From the IMG/VR virus record IMGVR_UViG_3300030104_003298, positions 441 to 40,212 of that record: a stretch of DNA of 39,772 nucleotides. One strand, 5' to 3'. Shown piece after piece: positions 8,551 to 17,900 of the stretch. A program made the translations under genes and the position numbers. Source of the stretch: a virus. Positions within the stretch are counted from its first letter, which is position 1. Every line of letters starts with the position of its first letter. The notes below the pieces were generated by a model that saw only the letters and a list, made by a program, of their open reading frames with translations, did not search any database and was not told the origin of the DNA.

Positions 8551-8910
8551 GTGCCTTTAGTTCTTGGTAAATCTGATACCTATTCATGGAAGATTGAATT
8601 AAAAATCCCTATTGATAACGGCAAATATGAAAAGCAAAGTTTTTATTGTGTCTTTAAAAGAATAGAACAATCAAAGATCGAACAATATCAAAAGAAATTA
8701 ATGAATACAAAGATGGAAGTTATGTTCGAGGCCGCCCGTAAATTTGCGAAAGAAGTTGTTGTAGGTTGGAAAGATATTTTAGATCCAAATGACGAACAAA
8801 TACCTTTTACTGATGAGGCTTTTGATCAATTACTTGAAAAGCCATTAGTAGGAATAGAAATCGCAAAAACTTATATTGATTCAGTAACAGGAGAGAAAAC
8901 AAAAAACTAA
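8551..8910 (+). CDS. Tail assembly chaperone, short form (G-like)
   Basis: 119 aa, GTG start (MPLVLGKSDTYSWKIELKIP). It is positioned between tail tube and tape measure, where lambda-like phages encode the chaperone that coats the tape measure during tail assembly. It ends ...TGEKTKN at a TAA that directly follows the slippery heptamer A AAA AAC, so a share of ribosomes should shift to make the longer form. No Shine-Dalgarno is visible; the start lies very close to the probable transcription start. Confidence 0.75.
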   Translation: MPLVLGKSDTYSWKIELKIPIDNGKYEKQSFYCVFKRIEQSKIEQYQKKLMNTKMEVMFEAARKFAKEVVVGWKDILDPNDEQIPFTDEAFDQLLEKPLVGIEIAKTYIDSVTGEKTKN

Positions 8911-9236
8911 CAGGGGCGGTTGATTATATTTTTAAAAATAACAAAGAGAAAGAAGGGGATTTAGAGGCAGCGGCAAAAGCTTTCGGCGTGATATTGCCAA
9001 AGAAGACGGAAGATGATTTTTACTTATGGCCTGAACATTTAAATGCGTTTGATTTATTTATGCGATGTCAAACACAATGGCGAATTAGTGCATTAGGTCA
9101 AGTCACAGGTTTTTACTACGACTCAGTATTAGCCATAGCGAAACTATACGAGTATGATGATCTCAAGTCGGTTATAGAAGATCTGCAAATTATGGAGATC
9201 AAAGCGATTGAAATTTTGAATAAGGATAAGAAATAA
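8551..9236 (+). CDS. Tail assembly chaperone, long form made by -1 frameshift (GT-like)
   Basis: After AAC at 8905-8907 a -1 slip continues as CTA ACA GGG GCG GTT (LTGAVDYIFKNNKEKEGD...) and runs through the -1 frame to the TAA at 9234-9236, giving about 228 aa. The frame is open from before the slip site, so no separate start is required. The T-like part reads FGVILPKKTEDDFYLWPEHLNAFDLFMRCQTQWRISALGQVTGFYY, as in other chaperone extensions. The stop overlaps the tape measure ATG by one base. This covers the otherwise geneless 8911-8987. Confidence 0.8.
8889..8910 (+). promoter_or_regulatory. Programmed -1 frameshift site
   Basis: The slippery heptamer A_AAA_AAC is at 8901-8907 in the correct phase, followed at once by TAA. 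An internal Shine-Dalgarno-like AGGAGA at 8889-8894 lies about 7 bases upstream, similar to the stimulator of bacterial dnaX-type frameshifting. I see no strong downstream hairpin. Confidence 0.8.
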
Positions 9237-10897
9237 TGGCGGCTAAGTTTGACATGATAATCGCCGCGAAAACGACGGGGCAGGCTGCAATAAAAAGAAT
9301 GGGTAACTCCATGCAGGGGTTACAGGGAAGATTGAAGAATGTACGAATGGCAGCGTTAAGCGTCAACACGGCGTTTAAGGCTATGGCCTTGATATTGACG
9401 GCGGGGGCATTTACTAGAGTTGTTACAGGTGCAATCAATCAGGCTGACGCATTCGGAAAATTAAGCAGGCAAACAGGAATAGCAGCCGATAGTTTGCAGG
9501 CATACGTCAACGCTGGAAAATTAGCGGGGGTTGAACAATCAACAATCGAAAAGGGTTTAAGGCGTTTAGCTCAATCACAAAGAGAAGCGGATCAAGGAAT
9601 TAAAACGTATTCAGAAAGCTATGAAGCATTGGGGATAAGCGTTAGGGATTCAGACGGAAATTTAAAAAGTTCTGAGGTTCTCTTAGGTGATATTGCTGAG
9701 CGTTTTTCAGACATGCCAAATGGGGCAACGAAGGCGGCGTTGGCGATGGAAATATTTGGTCGATCAGGGGCGCAATTAATCCCTTTATTAAATGCAGGTC
9801 GAGAAGAATTAGAAAAGTGGAACTATGAAACGAGCGAAGGTTTTGCGGCAAATGCGGAATATTTCAACGATCAATTGACAATGTTAAGTTTTGGATTTGA
9901 TGGATTTAGGAAACAATTAGCAGACGCATTATTACCAGCCTTAAATTCAGTACTAGAAGTTTTTAGAAAGCTTTTTGAAAGTGGTAATGATTGGGAAGGG
10001 TTTTTCAAGGTCGTTGGTTTTGGCTTTAGGTCTATTGCCTTTGCAGTGATGTCAACAATTGTTGCAGTAGAAGAATTAATTCATTTGATCGGAGCGATTG
10101 GCAAAAGAGCACAAAAGATGTTCGGAATGGATACAGAAGGAATGAATGAATCAGCAGAAAAATATAGAGAAGGCGTTTTAGAAAGATTCAAAAGAAATCA
10201 AGAAGCCTTTAAAGCTATTACAACAGGACAATCAGAGGCGGGTGATGCTTATGGTTTTAATAAAGGGACAAAAGACGCGAATTTATTAGAGACGCAATTA
10301 GCGAAAACTTTTGGCGCTCAAATGAAATTAAAAATAACAAACTTTAGAGATTCAATTAAAACTGTCGGTGAAGCGATGTCAGATGTAGTAATTAAAGGAA
10401 TTAAAGGCATGGAAGATGCATTAGTTGATTTTGTAATGACTGGACAGTTGGAATTTAGAAAATTAGCAAATAGCATTATTAGAGATATGATTCGTATCGC
10501 AATACAACAGACAATTACAGCACCTTTCAGTAATTGGTTTGGCAGTTTATTTAGCGGTGGAAACACTACAACCTTGGGTATGACTCAAGGTTCATTTATG
10601 GAAAGCCAGCCTAAATTCAGAGGGCATATGGCAACTGGCGGTCATGTGGTTGGCGGGTCGTCTTATCTAGTTGGTGAGCGTGGAATGGAACTATTCACAC
10701 CAACAACGTCAGGCACTATTACCCCAAACAATCAATTAGGTAATACTTCTGTTGTTGTTAACGTAGATGCAAAAGGACAATCACAAGTACAAGGAGATCA
10801 AGGAAGAGCCCAATCTTTAGGTCGTGCAATATCAGCAGCGGTTAAACAAGAATTAGTAAAACAAAAACGACCAGGGGGCGTACTTAGCGCTGCTTAA
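9236..10897 (+). CDS. Tail tape measure protein
   Basis: 553 aa; sets tail length and probably helps DNA entry. It has an Ala/Lys-rich helical N-terminus, then GRLKNVRMAALSVNTAFKAM followed by a hydrophobic stretch (ALILTAGAFTRVVTGAI), a DAFGKLSRQTGIAADSLQAYVNAGKLAGVE block typical of tape measures, a second hydrophobic stretch (VVGFGFRSIAFAVMSTIVAVEELIHLIGAIG), and a lambda-H-type C-terminus (LEFRKLANSIIRDMIRIAIQQTIT, then GGHVVGGSSYLVGERGMELFTPTTSG). It is short for a siphovirus, predicting a tail shorter than lambda's. Confidence 0.9.
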   Translation: MAAKFDMIIAAKTTGQAAIKRMGNSMQGLQGRLKNVRMAALSVNTAFKAMALILTAGAFTRVVTGAINQADAFGKLSRQTGIAADSLQAYVNAGKLAGVEQSTIEKGLRRLAQSQREADQGIKTYSESYEALGISVRDSDGNLKSSEVLLGDIAERFSDMPNGATKAALAMEIFGRSGAQLIPLLNAGREELEKWNYETSEGFAANAEYFNDQLTMLSFGFDGFRKQLADALLPALNSVLEVFRKLFESGNDWEGFFKVVGFGFRSIAFAVMSTIVAVEELIHLIGAIGKRAQKMFGMDTEGMNESAEKYREGVLERFKRNQEAFKAITTGQSEAGDAYGFNKGTKDANLLETQLAKTFGAQMKLKITNFRDSIKTVGEAMSDVVIKGIKGMEDALVDFVMTGQLEFRKLANSIIRDMIRIAIQQTITAPFSNWFGSLFSGGNTTTLGMTQGSFMESQPKFRGHMATGGHVVGGSSYLVGERGMELFTPTTSGTITPNNQLGNTSVVVNVDAKGQSQVQGDQGRAQSLGRAISAAVKQELVKQKRPGGVLSAA

Positions 10898-10899
10898 TT

Positions 10900-11247
10900 A
10901 TGGCAACTTTCCCTACCTCACCCGCTGCAAGTTACGGGATTTCTAAAACATCAAGACCCAATCTTAAACGGGTTAAATTCGCTGATGGTTATGAAGCCAG
11001 AATTAGTTTTGGGATGAATCAAAACGCTAAGACATGGAACCCTACTTGGGAAAACATAACTGAAGCGGAGTCAGACACAATTGAAACGTTCCTTGATGCA
11101 AGAGCTTCAGACGCAGATTGCTTTACTTGGACCCCACCAAACGAATCAAGTTCTGGTGAATATATTTGCCTTGATTGGACTAAACAAATCAATATTGCAG
11201 GTTACGCAACTATTACAGCGACATTTGAAGAGGTATTTGAACCCTAA
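10900..11247 (+). CDS. Minor tail protein M-like
   Basis: 115 aa. The pattern FPTSPAASYGISKTSRPNLKRVKFADGYEARISFGMN, then TWENITEAESDTIETFLDARASDADCFTWTPP, ending YATITATFEEVFEP, matches the lambda M family of distal tail proteins. It starts 2 bases after the tape measure stop and its last base is the first base of the next start codon, in the lambda H-M-L order. Confidence 0.85.
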   Translation: MATFPTSPAASYGISKTSRPNLKRVKFADGYEARISFGMNQNAKTWNPTWENITEAESDTIETFLDARASDADCFTWTPPNESSSGEYICLDWTKQINIAGYATITATFEEVFEP

Positions 11248-11801
11248 TGGCTGTTCCTGTTAGTGAGCTACAAAATGCAAATCCAAGTTCAATTATTGAG
11301 CTTTTTATTCTTGAATTAAGTTCGACTATTCATGGAGCAAGTACTGTTTATCGTTTCCATGCTGGTACAAATCAAAACGCAAATGGGAATATTATTTTTG
11401 ACGGTCAAACTTATACAAGGATGCCCATCGAAGCTGATGGCTTTGAATATAACGGTCAGCAATTACCAAGACCAACTCTTAGAGTTAGCAACATTTTAGG
11501 AACATTTACAACGATTCTTTTAACTCTATCGATGGGGTTAGAGGGGGCAAAAGTAACAAGAAGAAGAACACTTTTAAGGTATTTAGACGCTGCTAATTTT
11601 CCTAGTAGCAATAGTCCTTACACACCTGATACGTCTGCATTATTTCCAGATGAGATTTATGTGATTGATCGCAAGTCATCAGAGACAAGAGAGATTGTTG
11701 AATTTGAACTAGCTGCAAAAATAGATGTAATGGGTGTTCGTTTACCTAAAAGACAAGTATTACCTGAAGAGTTCCCTGGCATTGGGTCGTTTTATTCATG
11801 A
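11247..11801 (+). CDS. Minor tail protein L-like
   Basis: 184 aa. MAVPVSELQNANPSSIIELF, then VYRFHAGTNQNANGNIIFDGQTYTRMPIEADGFEYNGQQLPRPTLRVSN and the region EIYVIDRKSSETREIVEFELAAKIDVMGVRLPKRQV are diagnostic of the lambda L family at the tail tip. Family members bind an iron-sulfur cluster through C-terminal cysteines, but this protein has no cysteine and ends ...LPEEFPGIGSFYS, so the cluster-binding part is missing or lost. It overlaps the K-like gene by 4 bases (ATGA). Confidence 0.85.
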   Translation: MAVPVSELQNANPSSIIELFILELSSTIHGASTVYRFHAGTNQNANGNIIFDGQTYTRMPIEADGFEYNGQQLPRPTLRVSNILGTFTTILLTLSMGLEGAKVTRRRTLLRYLDAANFPSSNSPYTPDTSALFPDEIYVIDRKSSETREIVEFELAAKIDVMGVRLPKRQVLPEEFPGIGSFYS

Positions 11802-12505
11802 CTTGGAAAGATAAAGCTTTAAATCATGCAAAGGGAGAAGATCCGTTTGAATCTTGTGGTTTATTAGTTGTTGTTAAAGGGAAAGAAACTTATTTTGCTT
11901 GTGAAAATATTGCAGAAGATCCAAAAGATATGTTTATTATTGACCCAGAAGATTGGGCAAAGGCCGAAGACACAGGAGAAGTAACAGCAGTTATTCATAG
12001 TCATCCAGTAACATCCCCAGAGCTATCGATGGCCGATAAAGTTGCTTGTGAAAAAACTAAACTTAAATGGTATGTAGTTCAGCCAAATTTAGAACAATGG
12101 GTTGAATATGAACCTTGCGGATACAAAGCACCTTTAATAGGTCGTCAATGGGTGTGGGGCGTTAATGATTGTTGGTCATTGTGCCGTGATTACTACAAAG
12201 AACATTTAGGCATAGAGTTGAAAGATTGGGATAGGCCGACAAATTCTGATGCCTTTTTAAAAGATCCTTTTTTTGATCGTTCTTTTGCTGATACTGGGTT
12301 TAGAGAATTAAGACCTGATGAGGAATTAAAAAAGAATGATTTATTATTAATGAGTATGCGTTCCCCTGGTTTAAACCATATCGGTTTATATCTTGGTGAT
12401 CAGTTGCTTTTACATCATTTGCAAAATCGTTTATCTAGTCGCGATTTATTAGATGAATGGCTACTAAAATGCACTGGTAAGAGGATTCGTTATGACTTTG
12501 CGTAA
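11798..12505 (+). CDS. Tail tip peptidase K-like (JAMM + NlpC/P60)
   Basis: 235 aa with two domains. Residues 1-105 form a JAMM/Mov34 metalloprotease: E18, the H67-S-H69-P motif, S73 and D80 (AVIHSHPVTSPELSMADK) are all present. Residues ~110-235 form an NlpC/P60 cysteine peptidase: C125 in GVNDCWSLCRDYY and H194 in GLNHIGLYLGD. The lambda K family acts in tail tip assembly and may cut peptidoglycan during infection. It is the only peptidoglycan-hydrolase-like domain I recognise in the genome. It overlaps the next gene by 14 bases. Confidence 0.9.
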   Translation: MTWKDKALNHAKGEDPFESCGLLVVVKGKETYFACENIAEDPKDMFIIDPEDWAKAEDTGEVTAVIHSHPVTSPELSMADKVACEKTKLKWYVVQPNLEQWVEYEPCGYKAPLIGRQWVWGVNDCWSLCRDYYKEHLGIELKDWDRPTNSDAFLKDPFFDRSFADTGFRELRPDEELKKNDLLLMSMRSPGLNHIGLYLGDQLLLHHLQNRLSSRDLLDEWLLKCTGKRIRYDFA

Positions 12506-13103
12506 GATAAAACTATACGGCGAATTGGCAAAGTTTGTAGGTGAGCGTGTATTAGAAGCGGAAGTATCAAATATGGCTCAGGTAATGAAATTTTTGTGCG
12601 TAAATTTTAAAGGTATAGAAAAACACATGTATGACCAGCACTATAAAGTTTCTGCTGGAAGTTGGGAGTTATCAGAAGAAGAATTGCTTTACCCAACTGG
12701 GCAGAGTGATATTTCTATTGTTCCTGTTGTCGCTGGTGCGGGTGGAAACGTTGGAAGAATTATTTTAGGCGCTGCATTAATAACTTTGGCTTTTACTACG
12801 GGCGGTGCATCTTTAGCAGGTTTATCAAGTGGGACGGCTTTTTCTAGTGCGGCGGGTTGGGCTTCTACGGCGGCTTCAGTTGGTGCGTCTTTGGTACTAA
12901 GTGGCATTAGCGGATTATTAACACCTGTTCCTTCTGTGCCTTCTTCAGAACAAGATCCGAGGCGAAGTTTTAGTTTTAGTGGTATCCAAAATACAAGTCG
13001 TGCGGGCGTTGCTGTTCCTATCGTCTATGGTTCAGAAGTCTTAGTGGGTTCTGTCGTTATTTCAGCGGCAATTGATACACAACAAATTGAGGTAGAAGCA
13101 TGA
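12492..13103 (+). CDS. Tail assembly protein I-like
   Basis: 203 aa. The first ~80 residues (KIKLYGELAKFVGERVLEAEV, then AQVMKFLCVNFKGIEKHM, then SDISIVPVVAGAGG) fit the ubiquitin-like N-terminal part of lambda gpI. The middle is a Gly/Ala-rich hydrophobic region (GRIILGAALITLAFTTGGAS), and the C-terminus (SFSFSGIQNTSRAGVAVPIVYGSEVLVGSVVISAAI) is the usual end of the family. It helps place the tip protein, is not usually found in the finished virion, and overlaps the J-like gene by 4 bases. Confidence 0.85.
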   Translation: MTLRKIKLYGELAKFVGERVLEAEVSNMAQVMKFLCVNFKGIEKHMYDQHYKVSAGSWELSEEELLYPTGQSDISIVPVVAGAGGNVGRIILGAALITLAFTTGGASLAGLSSGTAFSSAAGWASTAASVGASLVLSGISGLLTPVPSVPSSEQDPRRSFSFSGIQNTSRAGVAVPIVYGSEVLVGSVVISAAIDTQQIEVEA

Positions 13104-16100
13104 CAAATTTAGTTATTGGTTCGGGTGGCGGTGGTGGTAAAGGCGGCGGTGGCGGTGGTTCTACTTCTACCGCTAAAGATAATCTTGAATCTAAACAATT
13201 TGGTCGTGTTCTTGATCTTCTTTCAGAAGGTGAAATTGGTGGTTTAGTAGACGGTGCGAAATCAATATTTTTGAACGATACACCTTTGCAAAATGCAAAC
13301 GGTACTTTTAACTTTAAGGATGTTTCATATGCAGAAAGAACCGGTACATCGTCTCAAGCAGTTATACCTTTAACTGAAAATACAGCACAGGTTCAAAATA
13401 CAGGTTTAGGCACGATTGTTAAAAATACACCTGGAGTTAAACAATTAACTAATTCAAATATTGATGCAGTCAAAGTGACAATATCTGTTCCACAATTACA
13501 AAAAATTACTGATGATGGTGATATTGAAGGTAGTGAAATTGATTTAGAAATTGCTGTTCAATATTCAGGGGGAAGTTATCAAACTAAAGTATCTGGTGAT
13601 AATGGAAAAATAAAAGGTAGAACAGGTGATTTATATCAACGAGATTATTTGTTGAAATTAGACGGTGCGTTTCCTGTCAATATAAAAGTTACAAGGATTA
13701 CAGATGATTCAACCGATCCAAAGTTAACGAACGCGTTTCAATGGAATACTTACACAGAGATTATTTATGATTCAAGAGCTTATCCAAATTCAGCATTAGT
13801 TGGTTTAAGACTTGATGCAGAACAGTTTTCAAGTATTCCTAAGAGAACATATTTAATCAAGGGGATAAAAGTTAAAGTTCCGCACAATGCAACTGTTAGA
13901 TCTGATGGTAGTCTTGCTTATTCAGGTACATTTAATGGCACGTTAGGGGCAGCGGTAGTAACAAATGATCCAGCCTGGATTTTATTTGATTTGTTAACAA
14001 CTTATAGATATGGATTAGGTGTCGATACAACGAGTGGAACAGGTTCAACTAATACAGGTTACTTAGCCGAAGCCGACTTAGATAAATTTTCTTTTTATGC
14101 CGCTAGTGTTTACGCTAGTGCTTTAATTAGTAATGGAGCTGGAGGGACTGAACCTCGTTTTGCTTGCAATGTAAATATACAAACAGCACAAGAAGCCTAT
14201 ACCGTAATTAATCAATTATGTTCCGTATTTAGAGCTCAAGCATATTGGCAAGCGGGTTCAGTTGCATTAACACAAGATGCTCCACAAGATACAAGTTATT
14301 TATTTAGTATTGCGAATGTTTTAGAGCCAGGTTTTAATTATCAAACAAGTAGTCAAAAGAATAGAGCTACTGTTGCTGTTGTTAGATACTTTGATAATGA
14401 ATTAAGAGATTATGCTTATGAGGAAGTAAAAAGCACCGCTAATATTGCTAAATACGGGTCAATCGTTAGAAACATTGATGCTTTCGCTTGTACGAGTAGA
14501 GGTCAAGCCCGAAGATTAGGAGAATGGCTTTTATATACAGAAAACAATGAACGTGAGACTTGTTCCTTTGTTACTTCTATAGATGCAGGTGTTGTTTGTA
14601 GGCCAGGTCAAGTAATAGAAATAGCTGATGAAATGAGGGCAGGTTCTAGGAAATCAGGAAGGATAAAAAGTGCAACAACTACAGCTATCACAGTCGACGA
14701 TGCAACAGGTTTAGTAGCTTCTAATAGTCCTACTCTTTCAGCAATTCTTTCAGATGGTTCGGTTGAAACTAAACCTATAAGTAGTATTTCATCAGGTGTT
14801 GTTAATTTATCTTCTGGTTTTTCTTCTGCGCCTAATGCAAATACATTATGGGTGTATCAAAATTCAAGCATACAAACTTCTACTTGGCGTGTTGTATCAG
14901 TAGAGGAACAAGATGGTATTAATTATGCTGTAACTGCTGTTTCTTATAACTCTTCTAAATATTCAAATATTGAAAGTGGAATATCATTAACTACACGAAA
15001 TGTTACGAACTTAAATGTAGCTCCTTCTACTCCAGCGGGAATTGAAACAACAGAGTTGATTTATGAAAATTTAGGAAATGCAAGGGTAAAAATAATAGTT
15101 TCTTGGACAAATGACACTGCTAATGCATATGTCCGATTTAGATATGGAAATAATAACTGGGAGTCAAGAATTGCAGAAAAGACCAAACAGATTGAGATAT
15201 TAGATGTCGTTGCTGGAACGTATCAAATAGAAGTTTATAGCATTAGTGCTTCAGGTCTAAGGTCAGTTACTCCAGCTACTAAAACTCATACAGCGATAGG
15301 AAAAACAGCAGCACCAGCACAAGCAACAGGGGTAACATTAACGCCTATTGATCAAGATAATGCTTTACTGCAATGGAATAAAAGTTCGGAGAAAGATGTA
15401 TTACTTGGCGGCAACGTATTGATAGGGCAGTCAACTAGTGCATCCGCAAGATGGGGAGATGCGACAGAATTAGAAAATCATACTTTGCCTGGTAATGCGA
15501 CAAGTGCAATTGTTCCTTTACTACCTGGCGTTAATGCTTATTTAGTTAAATTTCAAGATGATGGGGGCCGCAAATCTCCTACACCTGGATCAAACTTATT
15601 ATCTGATTGGGAAGATACAAAGGGTGTTATCACAATGCCTTCTGTAAGTGATCGTCTTTTAGTTCAATTTGTTGATGAACATACGGCTAATTTCACAGGT
15701 AGTAAAACGAATACAGCCTATGATTCAACTTTAGATTCTTTAAGATTATCAGTTTCTAATAATGCTACTGCTGCAAGTGGAGAATATGTTTTTGCAACTT
15801 CTGTAGACCTAACTCAAGTTTATAATGTGAATTTAAAGAGAGAGTTAAATAGTTTTATTTATGCAGATGAGAATTTATGGGATAGCAAAAGCGCGTTGCT
15901 TGATACTTGGGGTTTAATAGATGATGAACTTGCTTTAACTTCTAGCGATTGTAATGCAGTTGTTTATTTTAGGGCAACAAATGATAACCCTAGTTCATCA
16001 CCAACTTGGGGTGATTGGCAACAGATAACAGGAGGATTAGTAAGGGCAAGAGGGTTACAATTCAAAGCTAAATTAACAAGTACAAACGTAGATCAAAATA

Positions 16101-16399
16101 TAGCAATCAGAAGACTTGGCGTTACTGTTGAACTTCAACCTAGAACTGAAAGCATTACGAACGCTATTACATCAGGATCAGGACCATATCAAGTTGATTT
16201 TGCTTCAGGTTTTTATGAACCTCCAAGTGTTTTCATTACGCAAGTAGGAGTAAACAGAGAGGATGGTGATTATTTTGAAATAGATAATATTACCCGCACA
16301 GGTTTTGAAGTAACATTTAGAAATACATCTAACGACAGTAGCTATGCTCGGTCATTCATCTGGGGAGCTTCTGGCTTTGGTAATCAGGTATCAGTATGA
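13100..16399 (+). CDS. Tip attachment protein J-like (host specificity)
   Basis: 1099 aa, close to lambda J. The N-terminus is Gly-rich (GSGGGGGKGGGGGGS), followed by DLLSEGEIGGLVDGAKSIFLNDTPLQN, a strong J-family hallmark, then KVPHNATVRSDGSLAYSGTFNGTL, DPAWILFDLLTTYRYGLG and the VNIQTAQEAYTVINQLCSVFRAQAYW hub region. Fibronectin-III-like segments lie at about residues 640-800 (ARVKIIVSWTNDTANAYVRFRYG), and the C-terminal ~100 residues probably contact the receptor. It overlaps both neighbours by 4 bases. Confidence 0.95.
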   Translation: MTNLVIGSGGGGGKGGGGGGSTSTAKDNLESKQFGRVLDLLSEGEIGGLVDGAKSIFLNDTPLQNANGTFNFKDVSYAERTGTSSQAVIPLTENTAQVQNTGLGTIVKNTPGVKQLTNSNIDAVKVTISVPQLQKITDDGDIEGSEIDLEIAVQYSGGSYQTKVSGDNGKIKGRTGDLYQRDYLLKLDGAFPVNIKVTRITDDSTDPKLTNAFQWNTYTEIIYDSRAYPNSALVGLRLDAEQFSSIPKRTYLIKGIKVKVPHNATVRSDGSLAYSGTFNGTLGAAVVTNDPAWILFDLLTTYRYGLGVDTTSGTGSTNTGYLAEADLDKFSFYAASVYASALISNGAGGTEPRFACNVNIQTAQEAYTVINQLCSVFRAQAYWQAGSVALTQDAPQDTSYLFSIANVLEPGFNYQTSSQKNRATVAVVRYFDNELRDYAYEEVKSTANIAKYGSIVRNIDAFACTSRGQARRLGEWLLYTENNERETCSFVTSIDAGVVCRPGQVIEIADEMRAGSRKSGRIKSATTTAITVDDATGLVASNSPTLSAILSDGSVETKPISSISSGVVNLSSGFSSAPNANTLWVYQNSSIQTSTWRVVSVEEQDGINYAVTAVSYNSSKYSNIESGISLTTRNVTNLNVAPSTPAGIETTELIYENLGNARVKIIVSWTNDTANAYVRFRYGNNNWESRIAEKTKQIEILDVVAGTYQIEVYSISASGLRSVTPATKTHTAIGKTAAPAQATGVTLTPIDQDNALLQWNKSSEKDVLLGGNVLIGQSTSASARWGDATELENHTLPGNATSAIVPLLPGVNAYLVKFQDDGGRKSPTPGSNLLSDWEDTKGVITMPSVSDRLLVQFVDEHTANFTGSKTNTAYDSTLDSLRLSVSNNATAASGEYVFATSVDLTQVYNVNLKRELNSFIYADENLWDSKSALLDTWGLIDDELALTSSDCNAVVYFRATNDNPSSSPTWGDWQQITGGLVRARGLQFKAKLTSTNVDQNIAIRRLGVTVELQPRTESITNAITSGSGPYQVDFASGFYEPPSVFITQVGVNREDGDYFEIDNITRTGFEVTFRNTSNDSSYARSFIWGASGFGNQVSV

Positions 16400-17487
16400 C
16401 TAATCTAAGAGATTACATTGTCGAAAATCTAAGCGGTTCTGGATTTAGAGCCGAGCTAAATAATATTCTGGGTGACATCCAAACTAATAATTCAGGGAGT
16501 AGTGAACCGACAACAAAGGTAGCTTATAAAACTTGGGTTGATACAACTAATAACAAATTAAAGATTAGAAATAGTGCCAATAATGGATGGATAACACTAG
16601 GTTCGTTATCTGAAAATCTTGGTTTAGCTCCAACTGAAGACCCAAACTTTACAGGTAAATCAATTACTTTACCTGCTGGTAATGATGCTAATAGACCTAG
16701 TGGCGGTGCTTTAAGTCAGGGAGATCTTAGATTAAATACACAGAGTACAAACCATCTTGAGTTTTATTCTGGTGCGGCTTGGTTAGCGTTAGCTAGTGGA
16801 GCAAAATTTGAAGCTTTTGGAAACGATATTGCTGATAATAGTGGACACGCACAGCAACAAGCAGGTTCAACGACATCACATACGTTTACGCCTGAAGCTG
16901 GAAAATCTAATTTCTTAGTAATTTGCACAGGCGGCGGCGGCGGTGCTGGTGGAGTATCAGCGCATGGTAGTGGTTATTGGGGTAGTTCAGGAGGTGGAGG
17001 TGCTGGAACGGCTATTCGTTTTTATAACAAAACAGAAATTGGTGCTTCTGCTACTTGTTCTGTTGGTGCTGGCGCGGCTGCTAGTACATCTGCCCAAACC
17101 AATGGTAATTCTGGAAGCGATAGTGTTTTCACTCCAGCAGGTACTGGCGGTATAACTATTACGGGTCAGGGTGGTGGAGGGTCTTCGGCTGGTTATAATT
17201 CCAATCTTTCAAGTCCAACAGCAGCTATAGAGATGAGTAGACCAGGTTGGCCCAATACTGGAGTAAATGGAATGATAAATATTTATGGGGAGAAAGCAGA
17301 ATTTCAAACGATTAATAACTACACAGGAACAACTGCAAGCGGTTTCAACAATCAAGATTTCAGATCATCAGGAGGTGGTACTTTTTGGGGTAAAGGTCCG
17401 GGTTGCGGCGGTGATGGCGCATGGAGTACGACAAGTGTTGCCGGAGCCGAAGGAGTAAAAGGAATTATTGTTGTTCTTAGTTGGTAA
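16396..17487 (+). CDS. Glycine-rich tail fibre protein
   Basis: 363 aa. The N-terminus (TNLRDYIVENLSGSGFRAELNNILGDIQTNNSG, then AYKTWVDTTNNKLKIRNSANNGWITLGS) is a virion-attachment region I associate with marine phage fibres. The second half is a glycine-rich domain (FLVICTGGGGGAGGVSAHGS, then GGGGAGTAIRF, ITGQGGGGSSAGY) ending IIVVLSW, like phage adhesins whose polyglycine sandwiches present variable loops. It overlaps the J-like gene by 4 bases and is followed by a weak hairpin. Confidence 0.8.
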   Translation: MTNLRDYIVENLSGSGFRAELNNILGDIQTNNSGSSEPTTKVAYKTWVDTTNNKLKIRNSANNGWITLGSLSENLGLAPTEDPNFTGKSITLPAGNDANRPSGGALSQGDLRLNTQSTNHLEFYSGAAWLALASGAKFEAFGNDIADNSGHAQQQAGSTTSHTFTPEAGKSNFLVICTGGGGGAGGVSAHGSGYWGSSGGGGAGTAIRFYNKTEIGASATCSVGAGAAASTSAQTNGNSGSDSVFTPAGTGGITITGQGGGGSSAGYNSNLSSPTAAIEMSRPGWPNTGVNGMINIYGEKAEFQTINNYTGTTASGFNNQDFRSSGGGTFWGKGPGCGGDGAWSTTSVAGAEGVKGIIVVLSW

Positions 17488-17497
17488 GACGAATAAA

Positions 17498-17521
17498 AAA
17501 TATTGAATTTCGTTAATATTT
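17498..17521 (+). terminator. Weak AT-rich hairpin between fibre genes
   Basis: AAATATT (17498-17504) and AATATTT (17515-17521) are perfect inverted arms around a 10-base loop, 11 bases after the preceding stop. All-AT stem and no T-tract, so at best a weak terminator or processing site. Confidence 0.3.
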
Positions 17522-17567
17522 CTGCGTAGGCTTTAGAATATAAAAAATGTAGAAGTTTCTGTGTTCA

Positions 17568-17900
17568 ATGGCTGTATCTCCTGGCCTATTAAACCCCGAT
17601 GTTTATAGGCGATCTGATTGGGCGCTTGAGTTTGTATTACAAGCTAATGGTAGTGCCGTTAATTTAACCAATAGTACTTTCACGGCTCAAGCATGGAACG
17701 AAAATCGGACTAAAAAATATTGTGATATGACTTGCACAATTAGTGACGCAGCAAATGGGAAGGTTCAAGTATCGATGACAGAAACTCAAACAATAACCCT
17801 TCCTGACGTTGCTTACTGGGATTTAAAAAGGACTAGCGGCACTACAACTGAATATTGGTTAACAGGAAAACTGAACGTTTTTCAGGGTTACACCTCATGA
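17568..17900 (+). CDS. Small beta-rich fibre-associated protein
   Basis: 110 aa. [30 protein letters not shown] followed by a beta-rich region ending [15 protein letters not shown] resembles the N-terminal baseplate-binding or Ig-like domains (BppU type) seen beside phage fibres. The same general fold pattern occurs at the N-terminus of the gpW-like protein at 2496. Its TGA overlaps the ATG of the long collagen-like fibre, so the two are probably translated together and may form one structure. Confidence 0.65.
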   Translation: MAVSPGLLNPDVYRRSDWALEFVLQANGSAVNLTNSTFTAQAWNENRTKKYCDMTCTISDAANGKVQVSMTETQTITLPDVAYWDLKRTSGTTTEYWLTGKLNVFQGYTS

